DNA from: Pediococcus parvulus
GTDB lineage: Bacteria; Bacillota; Bacilli; Lactobacillales; Lactobacillaceae
Assembly (NCBI RefSeq): GCF_007990205.1
Contig: NZ_BJWE01000016.1
Coordinates: 1-37,135, forward strand
Direction of reading: 5' to 3'
DNA: 37,135 nt
Position numbers and translations under genes: made by a program. This document shows, in pieces, positions 28,193 to 34,999 of the stretch (positions are counted from its first letter, which is position 1; the number at the start of each line of letters is the position of its first letter). The notes beneath the pieces are model-generated. The model was not told the origin of the DNA and ran no database searches. It was given only the letters and a program-made list of their open reading frames with translations.

Positions 28193-28561
28193 TTACATAA
28201 AAATTGCCAACAAGATGGCGATGGCTCCCGGTAACGCTTCGTACCAGAAGAAACGTTTTGAAAAAACAAAACCTTCGTAAATTCCGTTTAGAAGTACAAA
28301 TAGATTTAAGAAAATTAACATATACTTCATTGGGCCACTAGGGACAATGATCAAGGTCAAGATAATAACTAATCCAATAAAGCCACTGAACAAACCAAGA
28401 TTTTGAATAAATCTTTGTATCATAGCATTTTTAACAATATTTACTGGGATGTTGAAAAATTTACCAACGACTTCGTAGGAAGCAAATAGTTCTATATATA
28501 GAAAGTAAATATGTGCTAAAGCAATAATTAGACTAACTAAAACAGCAATTGTTGATATCAT
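28193..28561 (-). CDS. DUF1304-like small integral membrane protein
   Basis: 122 aa with four hydrophobic segments. The first carries ALAHIYFLYIELFA, the second block NLGLFSGFIG, and the last GIYEGFVFSKRFFWYEALPGAIAILL. These match the positions of LEHLYIMYLEMFA, NQGLYNGFLA and the C-terminal G-x-P-A blocks of the DUF1304 family as I remember it. The function of that family is not known. The ATG is preceded by AGGAGT. It is a single gene, converging on the NlpC/P60 pseudogene. Confidence 0.72.
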   Translation of the reverse strand: MISTIAVLVSLIIALAHIYFLYIELFASYEVVGKFFNIPVNIVKNAMIQRFIQNLGLFSGFIGLVIILTLIIVPSGPMKYMLIFLNLFVLLNGIYEGFVFSKRFFWYEALPGAIAILLAIFM

Positions 28562-28841
28562 GAAAGGACTCCTAACTTAATAAAAGGTATACATCCAATT
28601 ATAGAGAATTTGGTGAAAAATATCATGAAAATTATATAAGAGTGAAATAAAGAAATTAAGTATATCCAAATACATTTATAGTTTAAATCCTTCCTGCTGA
28701 TGTTAAATTGAAGCACAATTTTTTACTATAAAGGGACTAGACACGTTACCGAAACGTCCATTTGAAAAGTTTTACCAAATATGAGATTTTTATTTTAACA
28801 AAGAAACTTTTCTAAAAAAATTAAAAAAGTACACAATATTA

Positions 28842-29064
28842 TGCTAACATATTGAAAATTATCGTTAGCTTTATTAGCCTTAGTGTGAGTAAGGACGAAG
28901 TATGATTAACTTCACTTAAATTAAATGCTTTCGGGACTTATATTACAAAAAGATGACATGAACCTGCGTGAAGGTCAATGAATATAAATGTTGTTGAAAC
29001 ATAACTGAAACAATTGGAGTGTATTGTACTAGGTAGATTAAAAACACAAGGAGAGCAAACACAT
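28842..29064 (+). promoter_or_regulatory. Promoter and long folded leader of the LysM/Apf-like gene
   Basis: An extended -10 TGCTAACAT (28842-28850) would give a leader of about 207 bases. It contains three small stems in order: CCTTA/TAAGG (around 28880-28895), GAAGT/ACTTC (around 28899-28915) and ACCT/AGGT (around 28961-28975). I do not match it to a known riboswitch, including the c-di-AMP (ydaO) class. In the rest of the 28562-29064 gap I see no gene. Confidence 0.4.
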
Positions 29065-29622
29065 ATGACATTAAGAAATAACGTAACAAAATTCGCAGTA
29101 GCATTTATGGCCGCATTATTCTTTGGTCTTACATTGCTAGTTACAGTATCCCACGCCGATCAAATTTATACAGTTAAATCAGGCGACACACTTTCAGGTA
29201 TTGAATATAAGTTTAATAATGATACTAACTACAACAAGTTAGCAAAAGCAAACAAAATTAAGAACGTTGATTTTATTTACGTTGGTCAAAAGTTATTGCT
29301 TAAGAGCGACGGCGAAATTAAAGCAGCTACTAAGAAAGAAGTTGCTACTGTTCCCGCAACACAAAGCACAACTTCAACAAGTTCGAGTAGTACAACAAGT
29401 AGCTCATCATCTGCTAAAGCATGGATCGCTAACAAAGAATCAGGCGGTTCATATACAGCACGTAATGGCCAGTACGTTGGTAAATACCAATTAAGTGCTT
29501 CATACTTAAATGGTGATTATTCAGCTGCAAACCAAGAAAAAGTTGCTAACTTATACGTATCTTCACGTTACGGTTCATGGTCAGCTGCTAAAGCATTCTG
29601 GCAAGCAAATGGCTGGTACTAA
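29065..29622 (+). CDS. Secreted LysM protein with Apf-like (aggregation-promoting factor) C-terminal domain
   Basis: 185 aa. A signal peptide (about 1-31, ending VSHA-D) is followed by one LysM domain (YTVKSGDTLSGIEYKFN..., about 34-78) for peptidoglycan binding. A Ser/Thr-rich linker (about 95-121) leads to a C-terminal domain AWIANKESGGSYTARNGQYVGKYQ ending FWQANGWY. That domain is the Apf/transglycosylase-like module, with Glu in KESGG as the likely catalytic acid. It probably acts in cell-wall remodelling or surface properties. The ATG at 29065 is nine bases after AAGGAGAG. Linker codons are repetitive. It has a terminator right after. Confidence 0.88.
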   Translation: MTLRNNVTKFAVAFMAALFFGLTLLVTVSHADQIYTVKSGDTLSGIEYKFNNDTNYNKLAKANKIKNVDFIYVGQKLLLKSDGEIKAATKKEVATVPATQSTTSTSSSSTTSSSSSAKAWIANKESGGSYTARNGQYVGKYQLSASYLNGDYSAANQEKVANLYVSSRYGSWSAAKAFWQANGWY

Positions 29623-29640
29623 GATAAAAATATAACCACT

Positions 29641-29676
29641 AAAAAATCGTCCTTCATTAGAAAGGACGATTTTTTG
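29641..29676. terminator. Terminator between the LysM gene and the leftward dehydrogenase
   Basis: AAAAAATCGTCCTT and AAGGACGATTTTTT form a near-perfect stem usable from both sides. Confidence 0.9.
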
Positions 29677-29699
29677 TATACTATGAATATAGTTGAACC

Positions 29700-30674
29700 T
29701 CAACCTAACTTGATTTTACTTTCAGCTAGGGCTTGGTCAATTACATGCATGACAACTTCATCTTGGCGTAACTGTTGTTCGGCAAATTTTAAGTCGTGAG
29801 AATCCACAATCTTCGTAAATTGCAGGAATTCTTGGAACATACGATGTGGATGAACTTTAACGTCGACGATTTGTGATTGCTGATTGCGTAATTTAATGGT
29901 GTAGTGGTCCAAAACATTAGTAGGGCCGCTTACCACGATGGATCCTTCAGTACCTTCAATCGTGGTTGTCAAAGGCGCATCCACGTCTTTTGCCCCGATA
30001 CTGACAACTTTAGTTTTTGGGTAGTTCATTATTAAAACGCCGGAAGTATCGATATGACGTTCGACGTTAGCTAGATAGTGAACTTCGGTAGGTGCCCCTA
30101 GTAGGCCAACAATGAAATAAATATTATAAATATTAAGATCCATTAAGGCCCCACCACCCAGTTTGGGATTGAAAGCTGGCAATACGGTTCCTTTACGAAA
30201 AGCATCATAACGCGAGGAATACTGCGAGTAATTGCAAGAAATAACTTTAATGTTTCCCAGTTTCGATAAATCGGCTTTAAGCTGCTTGTAGTTAGCTAAG
30301 TATTGATTTGTGATCGCTTCTAAAAGAATTAAGTGTTTTGATTCTGCCAGGTTAATTAATTCAGTTAACTGTTGCTCGTTTAACGTAAATGGCTTTTCAC
30401 AGATGACGTTTTTTCCGGCCTCCAACGCGGCCTTGGCAAACTGAAAATGTAAGGCATTAGGTAAACCAATATAAGCAGTATCTGTATCGGTTGCTAAGCA
30501 CTTATCTAAGTCGGTATAAATTTCATCAATATGAGCTGTTTTTTGTAATTTTTGCATGGCAGGCACATCTTTTTCTTGACCAAAAATAGCGTTGACGACA
30601 AGTCCAGGTAGATCGTCTACAATAGATGCAAAATCATTGACGATTTTACCGGCACCAAAAATTGCTAGTTTCAT
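29700..30674 (-). CDS. Gfo/Idh/MocA family oxidoreductase (downstream gene)
   Basis: 324 aa. The N-terminal Rossmann fold MKLAIFGAGKI (G-x-G-x-x form) is followed by the family signature with catalytic Lys, NVICEKPF (about 90-97). The C-terminal alpha/beta domain contains GGGALMDLNIYNI. Such enzymes oxidise or reduce sugars, inositols or their derivatives with NAD(P); the substrate is unknown. The ATG has AGGAGG upstream. It lies 13 bases after the next gene's stop, so both form one leftward operon, divergent from an RpiR-type regulator that probably senses a related sugar phosphate. Confidence 0.9.
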   Translation of the reverse strand: MKLAIFGAGKIVNDFASIVDDLPGLVVNAIFGQEKDVPAMQKLQKTAHIDEIYTDLDKCLATDTDTAYIGLPNALHFQFAKAALEAGKNVICEKPFTLNEQQLTELINLAESKHLILLEAITNQYLANYKQLKADLSKLGNIKVISCNYSQYSSRYDAFRKGTVLPAFNPKLGGGALMDLNIYNIYFIVGLLGAPTEVHYLANVERHIDTSGVLIMNYPKTKVVSIGAKDVDAPLTTTIEGTEGSIVVSGPTNVLDHYTIKLRNQQSQIVDVKVHPHRMFQEFLQFTKIVDSHDLKFAEQQLRQDEVVMHVIDQALAESKIKLG

Positions 30675-30687
30675 GATTTGAATCCTC

Positions 30688-31704
30688 CTAATGACATTGT
30701 TTAATTCCTTGTTCTAACATCTTGATTTGTTGGATAGTTTCTTCATCTTTAATGAGTTTCTTTTGACCTTCAGCCAAAGTTGCGTAAACGCCAGCATAGA
30801 CGCGACTGTAATCGCCGTTGATGGTGACGACCTTTTGTTCATGGTAGTTTTGATTATCATCATAGTAAGTCAAAGTGCCATAGTCTTCTGGACGGTCAAT
30901 CCCAAAATCTTCGTGATTCGGCATGTAAAATAGCTTTAAATGTTCCTCTTGGCGATCCATACGTTCCTTGACAAACATGCCTTTTTTACCATAAACAACA
31001 AAACTTGGTCGGGGTTTAATCCGAAAGTAACTGGAAGCCACACGAACCTTCATTTGACCATAATACATGCTGATATCAAAGTAATCATTCATATGACCGC
31101 TCCCTAACAACTGGCGCACATCATAATGAACGGTATCGGGATTACCAAAAAAGCTGAGAACTTGATCCAAAGTGTGACACCCGTGCCCATAAAGAAAACT
31201 ATTGATTTTACTGAACCCAGGAGCTTGCTCAGGAACTTCTGGACGGTAATAGTCATAGTTGGACTCAACTTCCAATAAGTCGCCCAGAAGGCCACTGTTG
31301 ATGACTTTTTGAACCGTCAAGAAATCTGAATCAAACCGTCGATTTTGGTAACATTGAATAAAGAGATGTTTTTGTTTGGCCAAATCAAATAACTCGCGGG
31401 CTTGGTCTGCGGTTTCGGCAAAAGGTTTTTCCACGACGACATTTTTTCCATGGCTCAAAGCGTCCTTTGCTGTGGCATAATGGAACTGACTAGGAGTTGT
31501 GACGACAACCAATTGAATTTCTGGATCGTTATAAATATCGTCCAAACTGGTGGTGTAGTGCACATCAGGAATTTTAGTCCACCGAATTCTGCCACTGGGT
31601 GAATAAATTGTTTTGACGTTAAATCGATCCTTGAGTTTTAAAATAAAAGGTAGATGGTAACGATTGGGGCTTTTACCATTGCCAATATAAGCAACATTAA
31701 TCAT
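30688..31704 (-). CDS. Gfo/Idh/MocA family oxidoreductase (upstream gene; inositol-dehydrogenase-like)
   Basis: 338 aa. The Rossmann start reads MINVAYIGNGKSPNRYHLPF, in which the usual GxGxxG is reduced. The signature NVVVEKPFAET carries the catalytic Lys. Further on, FLYGHGCHTLDQVLSFFG supplies the conserved HxxD-type pair. It resembles scyllo-inositol dehydrogenase-like (IolW/YvaA) proteins more than glucose-fructose oxidoreductase. It differs clearly from its downstream neighbour and is not a recent duplicate. The ATG has AGGAGGT upstream. Promoter with -10 TATACT at 31735-31740. Confidence 0.9.
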   Translation of the reverse strand: MINVAYIGNGKSPNRYHLPFILKLKDRFNVKTIYSPSGRIRWTKIPDVHYTTSLDDIYNDPEIQLVVVTTPSQFHYATAKDALSHGKNVVVEKPFAETADQARELFDLAKQKHLFIQCYQNRRFDSDFLTVQKVINSGLLGDLLEVESNYDYYRPEVPEQAPGFSKINSFLYGHGCHTLDQVLSFFGNPDTVHYDVRQLLGSGHMNDYFDISMYYGQMKVRVASSYFRIKPRPSFVVYGKKGMFVKERMDRQEEHLKLFYMPNHEDFGIDRPEDYGTLTYYDDNQNYHEQKVVTINGDYSRVYAGVYATLAEGQKKLIKDEETIQQIKMLEQGIKQCH

Positions 31705-31734
31705 TTAAAATGACCTCCTAAGTTTGATAAATTC

Positions 31735-31755
31735 AGTATAGGGAGTTCAGCTGAA
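31735..31755 (-). promoter_or_regulatory. -10 and palindromic operator candidate of the dehydrogenase operon
   Basis: On the minus strand -10 TATACT (31735-31740) has no good -35. The perfect palindrome TTCAGCTGAA (31746-31755) lies where the spacer would be. This fits control by the divergent RpiR-type protein. Confidence 0.45.
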
Positions 31756-31885
31756 TAAAAGCTATTGATATTGGCAGATTGGCCGAAAGTATCAGTATTA
31801 TTGAGATGAGGAGCCAGTTTATTAAACATTTGGGCCAAAAATTAGGAACTTTAGTAACTGTAAAATTAAAAAAGGAGTGGTTAAT

Positions 31886-32746
31886 TTGGCGCTACTTGAG
31901 CGATTAGATCAACAACCTGATTTAACAGACAACGAAAAACGAATTAAGACGTACATTGAAAGCCATTTGACGGATATTCCAGCCATCACGGTTGAACAGT
32001 TGGCCGCTGACACTTACACGTCGCATTCTGCCATTGTGAGGTTGGCTAAAAAACTGGGCTATGGAGGTTTTCGGGAATTAAAACTGGCTGCTAGCGATAG
32101 CCTGACTCAGCAATTGGTTTCTTTAGGGGCAGTAGACGCTAATTTTCCGTTTAATCCCACCGACTCGGTTACGACGATTGCTAAAAATATGGCAAATTTA
32201 ACCAGCATAGCGATCAAACGTGCCCAAGCCCAGATTGACCCGCGACAACTTGAGCAGGCGGCCCAGCGATTACTAGATGCTAAACGCCTTTTCTTCTTCG
32301 GTCGTGGTGATTCCCAGATTCGAGCCCGCAGTTTTCAAAATAAATTAATTAAGCTTGATATTTTTCCCGTCATTGCCGAAGAGTATGTAAATGAGAGATG
32401 GGTCGTTTCCAACATTCACAAAACGGATTGTGTTTTGTTTATATCATATGGGGCAAACATTCCAGAATATACGCAGATTATGGCTTTTTTGGAAAAAAAG
32501 CAGGTACCGACAATTTTATTGACTGGCAATCGCCAGATTAAAGTACGTACCAAAAATAAATTAACCATTGTTTCTACGCAAGATGAAAACGAAAATGAAA
32601 GTAAAATTGGTACGTTTGCTTCTCAAATCGCATTTGAATATATTTTGGATACTTTGTTCTCTATTATGTATGGACATGCCTATACAAAGAATTTATTGAA
32701 TCAACGACAAACCCAAGAATTATTAAATACAGATGACTTATTCTAA
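31886..32746 (+). CDS. MurR/RpiR-family transcriptional regulator
   Basis: 286 aa. The N-terminal HTH_6 domain (LTDNEKRIKTYIESHL...ITVEQLAADTYTSHSAIVRLAKKLGY) is followed by a SIS domain (about 130-260) with RLFFFGRGDSQIRARSF and VLFISYGAN, which binds a phosphosugar. The start taken is TTG 31886, eight bases after AAAGGAG. A GTG at 31877 overlaps that site. It is divergent from the two dehydrogenases and likely controls them. In the 181-base gap a palindrome TTCAGCTGAA is seen on the dehydrogenase side. Confidence 0.92.
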   Translation: MALLERLDQQPDLTDNEKRIKTYIESHLTDIPAITVEQLAADTYTSHSAIVRLAKKLGYGGFRELKLAASDSLTQQLVSLGAVDANFPFNPTDSVTTIAKNMANLTSIAIKRAQAQIDPRQLEQAAQRLLDAKRLFFFGRGDSQIRARSFQNKLIKLDIFPVIAEEYVNERWVVSNIHKTDCVLFISYGANIPEYTQIMAFLEKKQVPTILLTGNRQIKVRTKNKLTIVSTQDENENESKIGTFASQIAFEYILDTLFSIMYGHAYTKNLLNQRQTQELLNTDDLF

Positions 32747-32758
32747 AATGAAGCTAAG

Positions 32759-32799
32759 TTGTAAATAAATGAAGTAAAGACTATAATGATCGCGCACGA
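32759..32799 (+). promoter_or_regulatory. Promoter and operator of the MarR gene
   Basis: -35 TTGTAA (32759-32764), 17 bases, perfect -10 TATAAT (32782-32787). Three bases on lies TCGCGCACGA (32790-32799), one base different from the palindrome TCGTGCACGA before the next gene. The position over the start site fits autorepression. Confidence 0.75.
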
Positions 32800-32818
32800 C
32801 TGAAATGGGGTAATAAAA

Positions 32819-33259
32819 TTGATTGATGATGAAATGAAACTAACTAACCAACTTTGTTTTTCGGTTTACAATGCGAGCCGATTATTTACAAAATTCTATC
32901 AAAAAGCGTTGAAACCGTTTGGACTAACCTACCCACAATACTTAGTGTTACTTTCCCTTTGGCAACAAGACACGCAAACCTTACATGAGTTGGGGGATAA
33001 GCTGCATTTGAGCAGTAATACATTAACGCCACTTTTGAAACGACTTGAAGGCTCAGGCTGGGTACAACGGATCCAACCGGATGATGATCATCGCCAATTG
33101 GTTATTAAATTAACGAATCTTGCTAAGCAACAGGAAATGGCTATTTATAAGGCAATTGGCGATTGTGCAAGTCACGAGGCGTTTGATATTAAGGAATACG
33201 AAGACGCCTTAAAAATAAATAATAAGCTAGTTGATCAACTGAAAGCAATTTTGGCATAA
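32819..33259 (+). CDS. OhrR-like MarR-family redox regulator
   Basis: 146 aa. The opening LTNQLCFSVYNASRLFTKFY...YPQYLVLLSLW matches OhrR closely, with the reactive Cys at residue 13 (Cys15 of Bacillus OhrR). The winged helix follows (LGDKLHLSSNTLTPLLKRLEGSGWVQR, then DDDHRQLVIKL). OhrR proteins release DNA when that Cys is oxidised by organic peroxide or hypochlorite. The start is TTG 32819 with TGGGG upstream; an in-frame ATG at 32834 has a poorer site. No ohr gene is next to it; instead it precedes a flavin disulfide reductase whose promoter region bears the same palindrome. Confidence 0.9.
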   Translation: MIDDEMKLTNQLCFSVYNASRLFTKFYQKALKPFGLTYPQYLVLLSLWQQDTQTLHELGDKLHLSSNTLTPLLKRLEGSGWVQRIQPDDDHRQLVIKLTNLAKQQEMAIYKAIGDCASHEAFDIKEYEDALKINNKLVDQLKAILA

Positions 33260-33272
33260 ATTGCTTTTTTTC
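33244..33272 (+). terminator. Terminator overlapping the end of the MarR gene
   Basis: AGCAATT (33244-33250) pairs with AATTGCT (33259-33265), followed by T's. The MarR stop codon (33257-33259) is in the hairpin, so the next gene needs its own promoter. Confidence 0.7.
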
Positions 33273-33281
33273 TACATCAGA

Positions 33282-33299
33282 TTAGTCGTGCACGATTAA
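33282..33299 (+). promoter_or_regulatory. MarR-type palindromic operator before the flavin reductase
   Basis: TTAGTCGTGCACGATTAA is an 18-base dyad with one mismatch, containing the perfect palindrome TCGTGCACGA (33286-33295), 23 bases before the reductase ATG. Its complement shares TCG-Y-GCACGACT with the site at 32790. Confidence 0.75.
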
Positions 33300-33321
33300 A
33301 TTAACGCTAGGAGGAATTTTT

Positions 33322-34668
33322 ATGAAAAAATATGACATTATTTTTGTTGGAAGCGGACATGCAAATTGGCATGCTGCGGTTACCTTAAGTCAGGCTGGTA
33401 AAACAGTCGCCATTGTTGAAAAGGATAAAATTGCAGGAACTTGTACAAACTATGGCTGTGATCCTAAAATTTTACTAGATGGCCCATTTGAACTTTTAGA
33501 TCGGTTAAAGCAGTACCAAGGGATTGGGATCTCGGATGCTCCTAAAGTAGATTGGTCAGCTCTAATGGATTATAAACATAAGGCAATTGATCCATTGCCT
33601 ATTCAAATGGCAGGCTTATTTAAACAATTGGGTATCGATGTTTTAATGGGTGAAGGAAAAATAACTGGTGAACATACTGTGTCAGTTAACGATCAAGAAT
33701 TTGAAGCTCAAAATATTGTGATTGGGACTGGTCAGCGGGCGGCTAAACTGAATATCCCTAGTCAAAATTATTTGTATGATAATCGTGATTTCTTGGATCT
33801 TAAACAGATGCCACAACATATTACTTTCATTGGCGCTGGTGTTATTTCAATCGAATTTGCAACAATGGCAAGTGAACTAGGAGCTACCGTAGAAATTGTG
33901 GAATTCACAGACCATGCTTTAGGTGCGTTTGATCAACAATCTGTGGCTAAGCTTATTCAAAAATTGAAATCAAACGGAGTTCAATTTAACTTCAATGAAG
34001 CAGTTACTGAAGTTAAAAAAGATGGTGATCAGTACAAAGTTTTGACGAATAAAGAGCGTACCATTACTACCGATTACGTGGTTGATGCCACTGGCCGGAT
34101 TGCTAATGTTGAAAATCTCGGTCTTGAGAACGTTGGTATTAAAACAACCCGTGGTGGCATTGTGGTCGATGATCATTTACGGACAGCCGTTAAAAATATT
34201 TATGCGAGCGGCGATGTGATTGATAAAAAGATTCCGCGTTTAACCCCGACAGCAACTTTTGAATCTAATTATATTGCCCAACAAGTATTAGGAAGTACAG
34301 AGGAAATTAAGTACCCCGCTATTCCAAGTGTGGTTTATAGTTTACCAAGAATTGCCCAAATGGGAGTTACACCTAAAGAAGCTGAGCAGTCGCCCCATTA
34401 CCATACGCAAAAGTTACCTTATGGGAAACAACTCTTATTTCAATATAAAAATGAGTTAGATGCTGAGATTACATTGGTTTTTGACCAAGAAAACTACTTG
34501 GTGGGAGCTAGCATTTATGGAAATGATGCTCCTGAATTAATTAATTTAATTGCGTTTATCATTGATGATCGTTTATCAGCCAATCAACTGAACCAAAAGA
34601 TTTTTGCTTTCCCAAGTGCCTCAATTGGTATCATTAGCCTTATTAGTACAATGCTTCATCAAGATTAA
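33322..34668 (+). CDS. Pyridine nucleotide-disulfide (FAD) oxidoreductase
   Basis: 448 aa of the glutathione reductase/lipoamide dehydrogenase superfamily. The N-terminal FAD motif is FVGSGHANWHAA. The redox pair is Cys41 and Cys46 in GTCTNYGCDPK. The NAD(P) site is FIGAGVISIEFA and the second FAD motif is IYASGDV. The C-terminus ends FAFPSASIGIISL, where lipoamide dehydrogenases and glutathione reductases have HPTxSE. The general acid His-Glu pair is therefore missing and the substrate may differ. The ATG is preceded by TAGGAGGAA. Its operator suggests induction by the OhrR-like regulator under oxidant or electrophile stress. Confidence 0.88.
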   Translation: MKKYDIIFVGSGHANWHAAVTLSQAGKTVAIVEKDKIAGTCTNYGCDPKILLDGPFELLDRLKQYQGIGISDAPKVDWSALMDYKHKAIDPLPIQMAGLFKQLGIDVLMGEGKITGEHTVSVNDQEFEAQNIVIGTGQRAAKLNIPSQNYLYDNRDFLDLKQMPQHITFIGAGVISIEFATMASELGATVEIVEFTDHALGAFDQQSVAKLIQKLKSNGVQFNFNEAVTEVKKDGDQYKVLTNKERTITTDYVVDATGRIANVENLGLENVGIKTTRGGIVVDDHLRTAVKNIYASGDVIDKKIPRLTPTATFESNYIAQQVLGSTEEIKYPAIPSVVYSLPRIAQMGVTPKEAEQSPHYHTQKLPYGKQLLFQYKNELDAEITLVFDQENYLVGASIYGNDAPELINLIAFIIDDRLSANQLNQKIFAFPSASIGIISLISTMLHQD

Positions 34669-34702
34669 AAAAGAAGGAGAAATTATTTCTCCTTCTTTTT
34701 TT
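34669..34702. terminator. Terminator after the flavin reductase
   Basis: AAAGAAGGAGAAAT pairs with ATTTCTCCTTCTTT, with T's on one side and A's on the other, directly after the stop codon. Confidence 0.9.
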
Positions 34703-34758
34703 GGCTCAAAGCAAATATTTGCATAATCACTTGTGTTCCTGTATAACAGTACGAGTAT

Positions 34759-34800
34759 AAAAAAACAGCAATCACGGCTACGAATAGCAGCATGATTACT
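34759..34800 (-). terminator. Terminator of the tRNA-Lys gene
   Basis: On the minus strand AGTAATCA (34800-34793) pairs with TGATTGCT (34774-34767), with GCT/AGC pairing inside, followed after one base by seven T's. Confidence 0.8.
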
Positions 34801-34816
34801 GATTAATTGGTATTTA

Positions 34817-34889
34817 TGGGTGGTCAGGGGATCGAACCCTGGACCCACGGATTAAGAGTCCGTTGCTCTGCCAGCTGAGCTAACCACCC
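34817..34889 (-). tRNA. tRNA-Lys (anticodon CTT)
   Basis: On the minus strand the 73 bases fold fully. Acceptor GGGTGGT pairs with ACCACCC, D-arm GCTC..GAGC, anticodon stem CGGA-/-TCCG with loop CTCTTAA (anticodon CTT), T-arm CAGGG TTCGATC CCCTG and discriminator A. CCA is not encoded. It is a single tRNA gene with its own promoter and terminator. Confidence 0.97.
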
Positions 34890-34910
34890 ATATCATTAAC
34901 CGACTTAAGT

Positions 34911-34939
34911 ATATTATCATATATTTTTAGCATTGGCAA
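34911..34939 (-). promoter_or_regulatory. Promoter of tRNA-Lys
   Basis: -35 TTGCCA (34934-34939), 17 bases, extended -10 TGA-TAATAT (34911-34916). The -35 lies in a dyad TTGGCA..TGCCAA (34933-34952) that may be the end of the leftward ABC transcript but has no T-run. Confidence 0.75.
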
Positions 34940-34999
34940 CCCCGGCTGCCAAACTTTTCCATGAATCTAGCTAAGAATTTTGAAATGTAGTTTATTCGT

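Noticed and set aside
28922-28981. 18-codon ORF in the leader of the LysM gene
   Set aside because: No ribosome binding site before its ATG, unlike the leader ORF at 21838-21906.
34759-34889. Prophage or island attachment site at tRNA-Lys
   Set aside because: No integrase and no second copy of the tRNA 3' end is visible within the window.
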